The notes: generated by a model from the sequence alone, not told the origin. 64,000 bases of DNA from Phyllobacterium trifolii (GCF_014192095.1 NZ_JACHXN010000002.1:186001-250000); one strand, 5' to 3'. Positions 8,477-16,997 are shown, counted from the stretch's first letter. Made by a program: numbers and translations.

Positions 8477-8905
8477 GGATGCCGTATCAGACCCCTTCTA
8501 CCGAAAGCCTGACGACAAGGAGTTCTCACCCGGAGGAGTAAGTCCGGTCTGATGGCCTGCCGCCGCGCCAAGGAATGGCATGCTGCATTTTTCTTGGCTT
8601 CTATGCAATCGGGACATTATTGCGATCAAACTGCAAAGAGTGGCGCACCCGAATGTGATTTGACGAAGGGGTTGCCGAGAGTCACGCTTCTTCCTGCCCT
8701 CCCCTGGGTACAGAGGTTCGGCGCTTGACCCCAGTCAAAAAGGTCTTTCGTCGGGCCTCGCCCCCAGCCAGCCATGAACCCGAAAACGACGTCGCACGGT
8801 TGGTGTCGTACATACAACCAAACAGAAATCACAGGCTGTGAATTCACCAAATGTTTCTTGTCGAAACATCTTGCGCGCGCTGGTGCGGCAAGGGTATGAT
8901 AGCCG
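8477..8905. other. Intergenic region between cyclase and desaturase genes
   Basis: These 429 bp hold the divergent promoters of the cyclase and the desaturase. I see no convincing gene; a 113-codon minus-strand frame here has neither family resemblance nor a good ribosome site. The only clear structure is the symmetric site at 8851-8869. Confidence 0.6.
8851..8869. promoter_or_regulatory. Perfect inverted repeat upstream of the desaturase
   Basis: ATGTTTC (8851-8857) and GAAACAT (8863-8869) are perfect complements around TTGTC. The site ends 36 bp before the desaturase ATG, so it is a candidate operator or leader hairpin for temperature- or lipid-responsive control. No regulator gene lies next to it. 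Confidence 0.4.
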
Positions 8906-9937
8906 ATGAAAACCACTTCCGCTAAAATTTTACCTGCAATTGGCTCGGGCGATCGTCCTTGGCTCAAGATTCTTTCCAGCTACCGTAAACCGCACAGAGG
9001 ACGCAGCGCCTTCGAACTCGCTGTTACTGTCATTCCGTTCGCTTTTTTCTGGGCATTGACCTGGGCCGCCGTGCACTATGGATACTGGTGGGGTCTGGTA
9101 TTGATTGTTCCCGCAGCTGGCTTCCTGCTTCGGCTATTCATGATCCAGCACGATTGCGGCCATGGCTCTTTTTTTGCGCATCGTCATACGGATGACTGGA
9201 CCGGCCGAGTGATCGGCGTTCTGACGCTGACCCCTTATGATTACTGGCGTCGTACGCACGCTTTGCATCACGCTTCGGCCGGCAATCTTGACGAGCGCGG
9301 CGACGGTGACATTACTACGCTGACCGTTGCGGAATATCGCGCCCTGTCGCGTTGGGGCCGGCTTGGGTATAGGCTGTATCGCCATCCAGCCGTGATGTTT
9401 GGCATCGGGCCCATCTGGCTTTTCATCTTCAAGCAGCGACTACCCTTCGGCATGATGCGTTCCGGCTTGGAGCCGTGGGTTTCGACGATGGCAACAAATC
9501 TCGGAATAGCGGTTCTGGCGATATTTCTTATGTGGCTAGTTGGCGTCGGCCCATTTCTCCTGATCCATCTGCCGATCGTCACTCTGGCAGGCGCTGCCGG
9601 TATCTGGCTGTTCTACGTGCAACATCAGTTCGAGGAAACGCATTGGTCGTCCGGTCCCGAGTGGCAATTTGCAGAGGCCGCGCTGCATGGTTCTTCGCAT
9701 TACGTGCTGCCGGGCGTGCTGCGCTGGATGACCGGCAATATCGGCATTCATCACGTGCATCATTTGTCCTCAAGGGTTCCCTGTTACCGGCTTCCGGAAG
9801 TGCTGAAAGACTATCCGGAGCTCGGCGATGTCGGCCGCATCACCATCATGGAAAGTCTTCGCTGCGTTGACCTCGTCCTTTGGGACGAAAATCGTCGCAA
9901 GCTTATCTCGTTTCGCGAGGCCAAAAAGCTGGCTTGA
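8906..9937 (+). CDS. Membrane fatty acid desaturase (delta-12/omega-3 type)
   Basis: A 343-residue integral membrane di-iron desaturase. All three histidine boxes are present: HDCGH (82-86), HALHH (118-122) and HHVHH (282-286). Hydrophobic segments lie near 38-56, 61-80, 165-178 and 197-238. It should introduce a cis double bond into membrane acyl chains using oxygen and an electron donor. Position specificity cannot be read from sequence; the HDCGH box and spacing are those of bacterial delta-12-like enzymes. It is monocistronic, with no ferredoxin or reductase gene nearby, and has a perfect inverted repeat in its promoter region. Confidence 0.92.
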   Translation: MKTTSAKILPAIGSGDRPWLKILSSYRKPHRGRSAFELAVTVIPFAFFWALTWAAVHYGYWWGLVLIVPAAGFLLRLFMIQHDCGHGSFFAHRHTDDWTGRVIGVLTLTPYDYWRRTHALHHASAGNLDERGDGDITTLTVAEYRALSRWGRLGYRLYRHPAVMFGIGPIWLFIFKQRLPFGMMRSGLEPWVSTMATNLGIAVLAIFLMWLVGVGPFLLIHLPIVTLAGAAGIWLFYVQHQFEETHWSSGPEWQFAEAALHGSSHYVLPGVLRWMTGNIGIHHVHHLSSRVPCYRLPEVLKDYPELGDVGRITIMESLRCVDLVLWDENRRKLISFREAKKLA

Positions 9938-10124
9938 ACCAGGAGAAAGCTCGGAACCATCTTCCAGGCGGGCCGTTGACTCCCTGGAAAGTGTGATGAC
10001 CGTGTCAACCGGACGCGATGGTAAGGCGGACAGGAACGTTTTTCCGGTTTCCAATCCTGGCCAACGAAATGGCAGACGAGCGCCTGTCCCATCCGGTCCA
10101 CGCTCCTCTCAAAGCTTGGAGCTA

Positions 10125-10394
10125 CTAACGAAAGTCCGTTGCGGTCAGAACGTACATGGTTTTGCGTCCGTGGGAATAGGCCTTTATTGCCGCGCCCTGG
10201 ATCGACGCACGCGCCGCGTCGAATGCCGCGAGATAATCGTCTTCGGCTGATTCCGGCGTCGGTGATACTTTGGCAAAAACGTCAATATCAACAAAGAACG
10301 GTACCTGGAAAAGTCCGTCGTAGCCGATGAAGCGCACGCGCTGGCCCGCCGCATCGTAACTGCGACTGCGATTAGGAAAACTTAATGCCATCAT
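10125..10394 (-). CDS. DUF1488 family protein
   Basis: An 89-residue protein that fits DUF1488 as found in rhizobia: it opens MALSFPNRSRSYDAAGQRVRFIGYDG, ends in AYSHGRKTMYVLTATDF, and has a central helix with AAFDAARASIQGAA. It has no signal peptide or membrane segment. It is divergent from the small beta-rich gene at 10746, across an AT-rich spacer. The function of the family is unknown. Confidence 0.85.
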   Translation of the reverse strand: MMALSFPNRSRSYDAAGQRVRFIGYDGLFQVPFFVDIDVFAKVSPTPESAEDDYLAAFDAARASIQGAAIKAYSHGRKTMYVLTATDFR

Positions 10395-10745
10395 CGATAC
10401 CGATCACTACTATTTCTAATATTATTCTGACTAGTCGCCCGCTTATATTGCGATTAAATTTGACTTATGGGGCCTTTTTCTAGAATATCATTCTACCATA
10501 AATACTGATTGTGCGGCCATTTATTTAAAACATTTAATTTTTTATTTGATGCCCATGACAACACAATTAAAGCCCAAACTGTAATACTCGGTCCGAATCG
10601 AATTTGACCAGTGGGCTCCTTGAGAAGGTCGAATAGTTCGACCCTTCACGGACGCAGAGTTTTAATGCGACAGAATGAATATCTATCCACCGTCTCCCGC
10701 CGGAGACTGCGGGACCAAAGCAAATCATCTACCAGGAGAATTTCG
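10395..10745. other. AT-rich intergenic spacer with a stem-loop
   Basis: These 351 bp are notably AT-rich compared with the surroundings, especially 10420-10580. I see no gene. A compact stem-loop, GGTCGAA (10627-10633) with TTCGACC (10637-10643) around TAG, sits about 100 bp before the downstream start. The spacer must carry the promoters of both divergent genes; no sigma consensus is clear. Confidence 0.5.
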
Positions 10746-11024
10746 ATGAACATGCATCGACGCTACAAGACGCCCGATATACCAAGCCACCGCTTTGCGG
10801 TCGGCCAAAAAGTCCGTATGAAGGGCTGGGGCGGCAACAAGGTGAAATCGACGGCTACGTTCGAGATTATGGCAACCTTACCCGCGGCGGGTGGTGCCTT
10901 GCAATACCGCGTCCGCGATAACGATGAGAAACACGAACGAATTGCGACCGAGGATAATCTCGAAGCTGCTGACATGTGGAGTACCAAGGAGCGCAGCAGT
11001 TTCGATCGGAAAGAAGAATCTTGA
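10746..11024 (+). CDS. Small conserved rhizobial protein, predicted beta-rich
   Basis: A 92-residue protein starting at ATG 10746, preceded by the Shine-Dalgarno AGGAGAA (10733-10739); the frame is open further upstream but without a good start. It opens MNMHRRYKTPDIPSHRFAVGQKVRMKG and contains RVRDNDEKHERIATEDNLE. The pattern suggests a small SH3- or Tudor-like barrel found as short proteins in Rhizobiales. The function is unknown. It is upstream of a PPOX-type gene in the same direction, 46 bp away. Confidence 0.8.
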   Translation: MNMHRRYKTPDIPSHRFAVGQKVRMKGWGGNKVKSTATFEIMATLPAAGGALQYRVRDNDEKHERIATEDNLEAADMWSTKERSSFDRKEES

Positions 11025-11070
11025 CGGCTGGTCCCGATGCTGAAATTCTCGTTGTTGAAACGGTGGGCCG

Positions 11071-11523
11071 ATGATTATCAAAGAGATGACACAGCAGGAA
11101 ATCCGGGAATTGCTCGAAAGAGCGACGATCGGCAGGTTGGCGTGTGCAAAGGACGATCGACCTTACATCGTGCCGCTGACTTTCGCCTATCATGCCGTGT
11201 TTCTCTATTCATTCACGACCGCCGGGCAGAAAGTCGATTTCATGCGCGCAAATCCGCATGTCTGCGTGGAATTCGATGAGATATCCGCGACGAACAATTG
11301 GCAGAGTGTCATTGTGACGGGCAAGTTCGAGGAACTTACGAAGGAACCCGATCATATCGACGGCAGAAACACGGCCCATGCGCTTTTGAACAAGAGCGCC
11401 GAATGGTGGCAGCCTGCTTATGTGAAGACCGTCATTCGAGACCATGAACGGGCCCTGGAGCCGGTTTACTTCCGTATTTCGATACTGGAAACCACCGGGC
11501 ACAAGGCTGTCAAAAGCGAATAG
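11071..11523 (+). CDS. Pyridoxamine 5'-phosphate oxidase-like flavin protein
   Basis: A 150-residue protein of the split-barrel PPOX-like superfamily (LLERATIGRLACAKDDRPYIVPLTFAYH, then GQKVDFMRANPHVCVEFDEI). It is too short and divergent to be PdxH; members bind FMN, F420 or haem, and many are stress-linked. It follows the small beta-rich gene and may share its transcript. A moderate ribosome site (GGTGGG) precedes the ATG. Confidence 0.88.
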   Translation: MIIKEMTQQEIRELLERATIGRLACAKDDRPYIVPLTFAYHAVFLYSFTTAGQKVDFMRANPHVCVEFDEISATNNWQSVIVTGKFEELTKEPDHIDGRNTAHALLNKSAEWWQPAYVKTVIRDHERALEPVYFRISILETTGHKAVKSE

Positions 11524-11554
11524 GTCTGTGTAACCAGCAATACAGTTTATTCAG

Positions 11555-12727
11555 TCAGGCAATAGACAGTTGCTGCTTGTTTGGCGACCCTGCCAGCCGC
11601 ATGACAACCAGACCCATGAGCGGGAATATACCGCCGATCCAGCCGAGATATTCGAGGCCGATATTGGCAATGACCAGCCCGCCGATCATCGAACCAAGTG
11701 CGACGCCGAGATAAAGCGCCGAGTAGTTGAGCGACAAAGCCAATGGCGCGCTTTCCGGTGCAATGGCGAGAACCCGACTCGCCTGCGCTGGCGGGAACAT
11801 CCAGGCGATGACACCCCAGATCACCATGATTGCGATGAGAGCCGGACCGGCAATATTGTCAGGCAATTGCATGATCCAGCTCACGGCCATCAGCACGATG
11901 GCGTTGAGCACCGATGCTGCAATGACAGTTTTCGTCGCTCCGAAACGATCCGAAAGCTGTCCTCCCAGGATATTTCCAAGAGCAGCACCGATCCCGAACG
12001 TCAGCAATACGACTGGCATCATTGAATGGCTGAGTCCGACGCCTTCGACGGCGATAGCCGCTACATACGTGTAAACCGCGAATGCGCCGGTCATATAAAG
12101 CAGCATCGTCAAGAGCGCCGGCGCTAACCCGGGATGACGAATGACACCAAGGCGTTGCGCCAGGCTCAATCGATCTGCATAGAGCCCGCGCGGCACAAGG
12201 AACCAGACGATCAGGGTAGCCAACGCTCCTATCGAAGCGATGAAGAAATAGGTGCCGCGCCACCCTGCTAGGTCGCTGATGAAGGCGCCAAGCGGTGCGC
12301 CAAAGGCAACTGCCAGCGTCGTGCCACCGACAATTGCGGCGATGGCGCGGGCGCGGTGATGCGGTTCGGAAATGGCGACTGCCGTTGCCTGAGCTGTAGC
12401 TGCGTAAAGACCCGCCTTCACAGCAATCAATACACGTGCTGCCATAAGGAGGAGGTATGTCGGTGAAACGGCGGCAAGAATTGCTCCCGCCACAAATATG
12501 AGAGCGCTGCCTGTGAGAACGTTGCGCCTCTCGAATGCACCTGTGAGTGCAGCAGCGATCGGGGCGCCGATTGCATAAGCCAAGGCATAGGTCACGACAA
12601 GGTAGCCGGCCTGCACCAAGGTAACGCCCGTGTCCCCGGCGATCTGCGGCAGGAGGCTGGCGACAACGAAACCCTCAATGCCGATTGCAAATGTACCAAG
12701 CGCCAATCCGACGAGACGAATATCCAT
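11555..12727 (-). CDS. MFS efflux transporter
   Basis: A 390-residue major facilitator with twelve predicted membrane segments and the AraJ/YdhP-like start IRLVGLALGTFAIGIEGFVVASLLPQIA. It most resembles drug or sugar efflux permeases of the DHA1 group; the substrate is unknown. AAGGTG lies 5 nt before the ATG. It is transcribed away from an ArsR-type regulator across a spacer with two perfect GTTCAA-N6-TTGAAC sites, so the regulator most likely represses this exporter. Confidence 0.92.
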   Translation of the reverse strand: MDIRLVGLALGTFAIGIEGFVVASLLPQIAGDTGVTLVQAGYLVVTYALAYAIGAPIAAALTGAFERRNVLTGSALIFVAGAILAAVSPTYLLLMAARVLIAVKAGLYAATAQATAVAISEPHHRARAIAAIVGGTTLAVAFGAPLGAFISDLAGWRGTYFFIASIGALATLIVWFLVPRGLYADRLSLAQRLGVIRHPGLAPALLTMLLYMTGAFAVYTYVAAIAVEGVGLSHSMMPVVLLTFGIGAALGNILGGQLSDRFGATKTVIAASVLNAIVLMAVSWIMQLPDNIAGPALIAIMVIWGVIAWMFPPAQASRVLAIAPESAPLALSLNYSALYLGVALGSMIGGLVIANIGLEYLGWIGGIFPLMGLVVMRLAGSPNKQQLSIA

Positions 12728-12741
12728 GGGAGCACCTTAAT

Positions 12742-12759
12742 GTTCAATGATCCTTGAAC
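12742..12759. promoter_or_regulatory. ArsR-type operator, copy 1
   Basis: A perfect palindrome GTTCAA-N6-TTGAAC, 14 bp upstream of the MFS start. It is identical in both half-sites and spacing to the copy at 12795. Confidence 0.75.
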
Positions 12760-12794
12760 TAATGAACCCACTCTCTCCGGGTGTCAAGAATAAA

Positions 12795-12812
12795 GTTCAA
12801 CAAATATTGAAC
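12795..12812. promoter_or_regulatory. ArsR-type operator, copy 2
   Basis: A second perfect GTTCAA-N6-TTGAAC palindrome, 53 bp (about five helical turns) from the first and 37 bp before the regulator ATG. The pair fits one regulator controlling both divergent promoters. Confidence 0.75.
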
Positions 12813-12849
12813 ATTGAAATCTCTCCTGACAATTGCTATTAAAACTCCC

Positions 12850-13218
12850 ATGACTGATTATCTCCCGCATCCGCCCGTCGAGGACATCGCGCTGCCTGCC
12901 GTCTTGACCGCACTTGGCGATGAAACGCGCCTTGCGATCATCGCCATTCTCGCCAGCAACGGCGAACGGGCAATGACTTGCGGCCAGTTTCTGCAGTTCG
13001 GCTCAAAGACAGCAATCAGCTATCACGTAGCGAAGTTACGTGAGGCCGGTATCATCCATGTTCGCCCCGAAGGTACCAAACGGCTACTGACACTTCGGCG
13101 CGGCGATCTGGAAAGCCGATTTCCTGGTTTCCTCGATACGGTGATCGCCTCTACTGCAGCAACACTGCCGTACGACAGCCTTGGCATGCCGGAAGCGGCT
13201 CAATTTGCGGGAGAATAG
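12850..13218 (+). CDS. ArsR-type winged-helix regulator
   Basis: A 122-residue helix-turn-helix protein (LPAVLTALGDETRLAIIAILASN, SKTAISYHVAKLREAGIIHVRPEGTKRLLTLR). No metal-binding CxC motif is seen in the recognition helix, so it probably senses an organic ligand or stress rather than arsenite. The frame is open back to a TTG at 12814, which overlaps the end of the operator; ATG 12850 is preferred, although its ribosome site is weak. It is divergent from the MFS gene and followed after 2 nt by a cupin gene. Confidence 0.88.
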   Translation: MTDYLPHPPVEDIALPAVLTALGDETRLAIIAILASNGERAMTCGQFLQFGSKTAISYHVAKLREAGIIHVRPEGTKRLLTLRRGDLESRFPGFLDTVIASTAATLPYDSLGMPEAAQFAGE

Positions 13219-13220
13219 AA

Positions 13221-13622
13221 ATGGACATCAAGCCATCCGGATCGGTCCCGACGCGCCGCGCTTCATCCGACTGGTTCTCCGGCACCGTCTGGGTAGAGCC
13301 GATTATCGATGCAGGCGCACCAGCACGACTGCAAGCAGCTGTCGTACGCTTTGAGCCTGGTGCGCGAACCGCATGGCACACGCATCCTCTCGGCCAGACA
13401 CTGCACGTAACATCCGGATCGGGTTTAGCGCAGGTCTGGGGTGGGCCGATACAAAAGATCAAGGTCGGCGATACGATATGGATTCCGCCTGGCGAAAAAC
13501 ACTGGCACGGCGCTGGTCCCGAAAATTTCATGGTCCATATCGCAATGCAGGAAGCCTTGGACGGTAAAACCGTCGAATGGATGGAAAAGGTCTCCGATAC
13601 GCAATATTCCGGCCATGATTAA
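13221..13622 (+). CDS. Cupin-domain protein
   Basis: A 133-residue single-domain cupin. The first metal motif is present as GARTAWHTHPLGQTLHVTSG and the second as GDTIWIPPGEKHWHGAGPENFMVHIAM, giving the usual three-His one-Glu/Gln type of site. It resembles the carboxymuconolactone/quercetinase-like small cupins. It starts 2 nt after the ArsR-type gene, so it belongs to its operon and its substrate may be linked to that of the divergent exporter. Confidence 0.9.
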   Translation: MDIKPSGSVPTRRASSDWFSGTVWVEPIIDAGAPARLQAAVVRFEPGARTAWHTHPLGQTLHVTSGSGLAQVWGGPIQKIKVGDTIWIPPGEKHWHGAGPENFMVHIAMQEALDGKTVEWMEKVSDTQYSGHD

Positions 13623-13664
13623 TCTGGTAGTATGATATTCGCAGTGCATGTGAAAGGAACCATC

Positions 13665-13853
13665 ATGGCGTTCGAAGACATCAAGGCCCGGATCGCCCTT
13701 CTGGTCGAAGAGATGGTGAGACGACCGACAGATGCTCATGAGATTCACGAGACACTGCGCGAGCACCTCAACGAACTGAAGGCCATGGGCATGCCACTAC
13801 CCGATGACCTTGTTGCGCTTGAAAAGCGCTTGGAAACTGACTTCGACTCTTGA
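13665..13853 (+). CDS. Small conserved rhizobial hypothetical protein
   Basis: A 62-residue acidic helical protein (MAFEDIKARIALLVEEMV, HETLREHLNELKAMGMPLPDDLVALEKRLE). The pattern is that of a short protein widespread in Rhizobiales, with no known function. ATG 13665 has AAGGAA at good distance; an upstream in-frame start at 13632 would add eleven unlikely residues. It ends 8 bp from the convergent DUF1127 gene. Confidence 0.75.
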   Translation: MAFEDIKARIALLVEEMVRRPTDAHEIHETLREHLNELKAMGMPLPDDLVALEKRLETDFDS

Positions 13854-13861
13854 GCATCGCA

Positions 13862-14104
13862 CTATAGAAAATGTTTGGGATTGTCTCTGCGCAGATCGCT
13901 CAAATCGTCGCGGTCTGTTCTCTCTCCTCTTGTGGCCCGGCCATCGTGTATACCGATGTCCCTGAGCATATGATCGGAAAAATCCTCGGTATCGATGCGA
14001 ACAAGTTCGCTCTCATCCTTTTCCTGCTTCCATGGATTTGCGATCCGGCTCCACCACGAAGCGTGGCCCGATATGTGCGATAGAGATGCTGATACAGGGT
14101 TCAT
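13862..14104 (-). CDS. DUF1127-like small protein
   Basis: An 80-residue protein with the DUF1127 signature in TEDFSDHMLRDIGIHDGRA; the N-terminal part has the short basic/aromatic stretch seen in longer members. In Rhizobiales such proteins have been linked to phosphate, RNA-binding and stress phenotypes, but the role of this one is unknown. It is divergent from the LysR gene at 14222 across 117 bp. Confidence 0.72.
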   Translation of the reverse strand: MNPVSASLSHISGHASWWSRIANPWKQEKDESELVRIDTEDFSDHMLRDIGIHDGRATRGERTDRDDLSDLRRDNPKHFL

Positions 14105-14221
14105 AGCCTCAACTCCAAGTTGTTGGCAGCAACATCCGCCTAGATAAGTTGACTTGAAGATGCGCCCTTCTGCGCTTGTTTTCCAACAAAACGCCGAGTA
14201 GCATGCATAAGGACAGCTTAT

Positions 14222-15115
14222 GTGAGACTATTGATGAATCTGCCTCCCCTCGCCGCCATTCGCGTCTTCGAAGCTGCCGCGCGGCACGGCAGTTTTACCA
14301 ATGCCGCGGAAGAACTCGGGATGACGCAGGCGGCAGTGAGTTATCAGATCAAGCTTCTGGAGGAGCGGATAGGCGCGTCACTTTTCCTGCGGCGGCCACG
14401 CCAGGTGATCCTGACGGAGGTCGGAGCGCGGCTTTCACCGGCAATCAGCGAGGCGTTTGACATGATGCGCGCGGCAATTGCCGCCACTCGTGAAAACGCC
14501 GATGGTATTCTTACGATCACGACCATTCCGACATTTGCGGCAAACTGGCTCGTTCCCCGTCTCGGTTCGTTCCAGTTGGCACACCCATCCCTTGCGGTGC
14601 GGTTGCAGGCAACGCGCGAGGTGATCGACTTCGCCCGCCAGGACGCCGACATCGGCATACGCTCTGGCGGGGGGCATTGGCCGGGCATGGTCGCTCACAA
14701 GATTTTTGGAGCCGATTTCGCGCCCATGCTCAGCCCCGTCCTTGCCGCAACGATTGGCGGGGTAAACACCCCGATGGATTTTCTCCGGTTGCCAATTGTC
14801 GACCCAAGCGATCCATGGTGGAAGATATGGTTTGCTGCGGTCGGAGTGACGGATCCTGACCTACGCGGTAATCCACGCGGCCGCTTTGGGGATCAGCATC
14901 TTGAAGGAAAGGCAGTCATTGCAGGCCAAGGAGTTGGCATTCTCACTCCGGCCTTTTTCGAAACGGAACTCAAATCAGGCCTACTGATTCAGCCGTTCGA
15001 TATTGTCGGCAATGACGATCATTTCTATTGGCTGGTCTATCCGGAAGCGCGGCGAAATACGCCGAAGATCCGGGCATTTCGCGACTGGTTGTTGGAACAG
15101 TTGGCGGATCAATAA
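14222..15115 (+). CDS. LysR family regulator, GcvA-like
   Basis: A 297-residue LysR protein with the GcvA-type opening LPPLAAIRVFEAAARHGSFTNAAEELGMTQAAVSYQIKLLEERIGASLF. The effector domain follows from about residue 90. GTG 14222 has AAGGA (14209-14213) at 8 nt; ATG 14234 is the alternative and has no ribosome site. GcvA-like regulators control beta-lactamase or amino acid metabolism genes, but no such target is adjacent. Confidence 0.92.
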   Translation: MRLLMNLPPLAAIRVFEAAARHGSFTNAAEELGMTQAAVSYQIKLLEERIGASLFLRRPRQVILTEVGARLSPAISEAFDMMRAAIAATRENADGILTITTIPTFAANWLVPRLGSFQLAHPSLAVRLQATREVIDFARQDADIGIRSGGGHWPGMVAHKIFGADFAPMLSPVLAATIGGVNTPMDFLRLPIVDPSDPWWKIWFAAVGVTDPDLRGNPRGRFGDQHLEGKAVIAGQGVGILTPAFFETELKSGLLIQPFDIVGNDDHFYWLVYPEARRNTPKIRAFRDWLLEQLADQ

Positions 15116-15144
15116 AAACCGGGCGGAACAAAATATCCCGCCCG
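15113..15144 (-). terminator. Rho-independent terminator of the 53-residue membrane protein gene
   Basis: Read on the minus strand: CGGGCGG, an 11-nt loop, CCGCCCG, then G and TTTTT. The stem occupies 15120-15126 and 15138-15144. The U-tract reaches the convergent LysR stop codon. Confidence 0.8.
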
Positions 15145-15153
15145 CTGAAATGC

Positions 15154-15315
15154 TTAAAAAACGGCGAGATAGCGCAACAACGAAATTATTCCGATCACGA
15201 CGACGATGACCCGCACGATCTGTTTTGCACGGGCATCCAGAGGCAGCATCTGGACAAGGTAAAGAACAAGAAAGATCACCAGAACGGTGATCAAAAGACT
15301 GATCAATATGGACAT
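15154..15315 (-). CDS. Thivi_2564-type small membrane protein
   Basis: A 53-residue protein: MSILISLLITVLVIFLVLYL, then VQMLPLDARAKQIVRV, then a second hydrophobic helix ending in LLRYLAVF. Two membrane segments separated by a short LPLDARAKQ loop are the signature of this micro-protein family. AGGAAG lies before the ATG, and a strong terminator follows the stop by about 10 nt. Together these support a real one-gene transcript. The function is unknown. Confidence 0.88.
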   Translation of the reverse strand: MSILISLLITVLVIFLVLYLVQMLPLDARAKQIVRVIVVVIGIISLLRYLAVF

Positions 15316-15490
15316 TTCAAACTTCCTGTTTTCGGGATCAAAGCGAAAGTAGCGTGATACAACTCACAGTTGGGTGATTTGGTTCCCCTGAAGAGAAGTT
15401 GAAACCTTGCATTTCCTTCAACCTTTCATTGTCTGCTTGGATATCTGCTGCTAGGTTTCAGCGCACTCCCGCCCCACCAGGATATCTCCG

Positions 15491-15904
15491 ATGCGCTCAT
15501 TGTTTCACCTTGCCTATCACGTCACTGATCTCGATGATGCAAGGCAATTTTACGGGGGCGTGCTTGGCTGCCAGGAAGGCCGCAGTACCGAGACCTGGGT
15601 GGATTTTGACTTCTTCGGCCACCAGATTTCACTGCATCTCGGCAAACCTTTCGAAACAACAAATACCGGCAAGGTCGGCGACCACATGGTGCCAATGCCG
15701 CATCTCGGGGTTGTCCTACCGCTGGATGACTGGAATGCACTGGCCGAGAGGCTGAAACAGGCGGACGTCGATTTTGTCATGCCGCCGCTCGTGCGATTCA
15801 AGGGCGAGCCCGGCGAGCAGTGGACGATGTTCTTCCGCGACCCCTCAGGCAATCCGATCGAGGTCAAGGGTTTTGCCGATTTCGCCAGCGTCTACGCGAA
15901 ATAA
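15491..15904 (+). CDS. VOC (glyoxalase-like) family protein
   Basis: A 137-residue protein with the two beta-alpha-beta-beta-beta units of the vicinal oxygen chelate fold (LFHLAYHVTDLDDARQFYGGVLG; FRDPSGNPIEVKGF). The first His and the C-terminal Glu are candidate metal ligands. AGGA precedes the start. Members include dioxygenases and fosfomycin- or bleomycin-resistance proteins; the substrate is unknown. The EamA gene starts 12 nt downstream, so they are likely co-transcribed. Confidence 0.9.
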   Translation: MRSLFHLAYHVTDLDDARQFYGGVLGCQEGRSTETWVDFDFFGHQISLHLGKPFETTNTGKVGDHMVPMPHLGVVLPLDDWNALAERLKQADVDFVMPPLVRFKGEPGEQWTMFFRDPSGNPIEVKGFADFASVYAK

Positions 15905-15916
15905 CGCCCGTTCATC

Positions 15917-16789
15917 GTGGAAGTACAGCAGTCCAACCTGAAAGCAGCGTTCTGGATGACCGGTTCGCTTACCGCCATCCTGCTCATGGCCATTTCCGGC
16001 CGCGAGGCATCGAGGGAGCTCAACGTTTTCCAGATCATGGAAATGCGCTCGGTCATCGGACTTGCGATGCTCTATCCCTTGATACGCTCGTCGGGTGGTT
16101 TCAGGGCTATGAAGACCGCGCGTATCTGGCAACACCTCGGACGAAACACAGCGCATTATGCCGGGCAGTTTGCCTGGTTGCAGGCCCTGTCGATGATCCC
16201 GCTTGCACAGGTCATCGCCATCGAATTCACGACGCCGGCCTGGACAGCGGTAATGGCTGTGGCCTTTCTCGGCGAGCGATTGAACATCTGGCGGATCCTG
16301 ACGATTGCCCTTGGTATCATCGGCGTCATTATCATCGTCCGGCCTGGCATAGGCACGGTGGAGGTGGGTCAGCTCATCGTGCTCGGCGCCGCCCTCACCT
16401 TTGGCATATCGTTCACGATGGTCAAATCTTTGACCCGAACGGACAGCGTTGTGAAGATCATTTTCTGGATGCTGATCATCCAGTCGGCGATGGGCCTTCT
16501 GCCCGCCGTCTACGTCTGGCACTGGCCCTCATTTCATATCATGCCTTGGGTGGTGATCATTGCTTTCACCGGCACGTTTTCGCATTTTTGCATGGCGAAG
16601 GCCTTGCAGTACGCCGATGCGACCGTAGTCATTCCCATGGACTTCCTGCGCGTGCCGCTGACGGCCGTGCTTGGCTGGCTGATCTATTCCGAACGGATCG
16701 ATGTTTTCACCGCGCTTGGTGCGGCGCTTATCCTTTCGGGCAATCTTCTTAACCTCAAAAATCGTACCCCTGCGCCAATAGGGGCGTAA
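15917..16789 (+). CDS. EamA-family (DMT) transporter
   Basis: A 290-residue membrane protein with ten predicted helices in two EamA repeats (the first ending in a WTAVMAVAFLGERL segment, the second in VPLTAVLGWLIYSERI). The start is GTG 15917. The family exports metabolites or amino acids; the substrate is unknown. It follows the VOC gene closely. A hairpin (16836-16859) lies 46 bp after the stop. Confidence 0.9.
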   Translation: MEVQQSNLKAAFWMTGSLTAILLMAISGREASRELNVFQIMEMRSVIGLAMLYPLIRSSGGFRAMKTARIWQHLGRNTAHYAGQFAWLQALSMIPLAQVIAIEFTTPAWTAVMAVAFLGERLNIWRILTIALGIIGVIIIVRPGIGTVEVGQLIVLGAALTFGISFTMVKSLTRTDSVVKIIFWMLIIQSAMGLLPAVYVWHWPSFHIMPWVVIIAFTGTFSHFCMAKALQYADATVVIPMDFLRVPLTAVLGWLIYSERIDVFTALGAALILSGNLLNLKNRTPAPIGA

Positions 16790-16835
16790 TTTTTGGGCAA
16801 ATTCTTTCTTGTTACCCGTTACTATAGGCGTTCGG

Positions 16836-16859
16836 CCTTCCTACATAGCCATAGGAAGG
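16836..16859. terminator. Inverted repeat after the EamA gene
   Basis: CCTTCCTA (16836-16843) and TAGGAAGG (16852-16859) are perfect complements around an 8-nt loop. There is no U-tract, so it may be a weak terminator of the VOC-EamA unit or a regulatory site for prkA downstream. Confidence 0.4.
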
Positions 16860-16997
16860 ACATAAATCTGCGGGATGATAATCGTTAGACGGCGGACACA
16901 TCTCAATATCTTGATTGATATATACAATATTATAGCAATCAGTGTCTTGCGCAGTGCAGCGACTCATCCGACACTGTGTCCATTCGGCATGCAATCC

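Noticed and set aside
8626-8967. 113-codon minus-strand frame in the cyclase-desaturase spacer
   Set aside because: It overlaps the desaturase start, lacks a ribosome site, and its translation shows no domain or membrane pattern.
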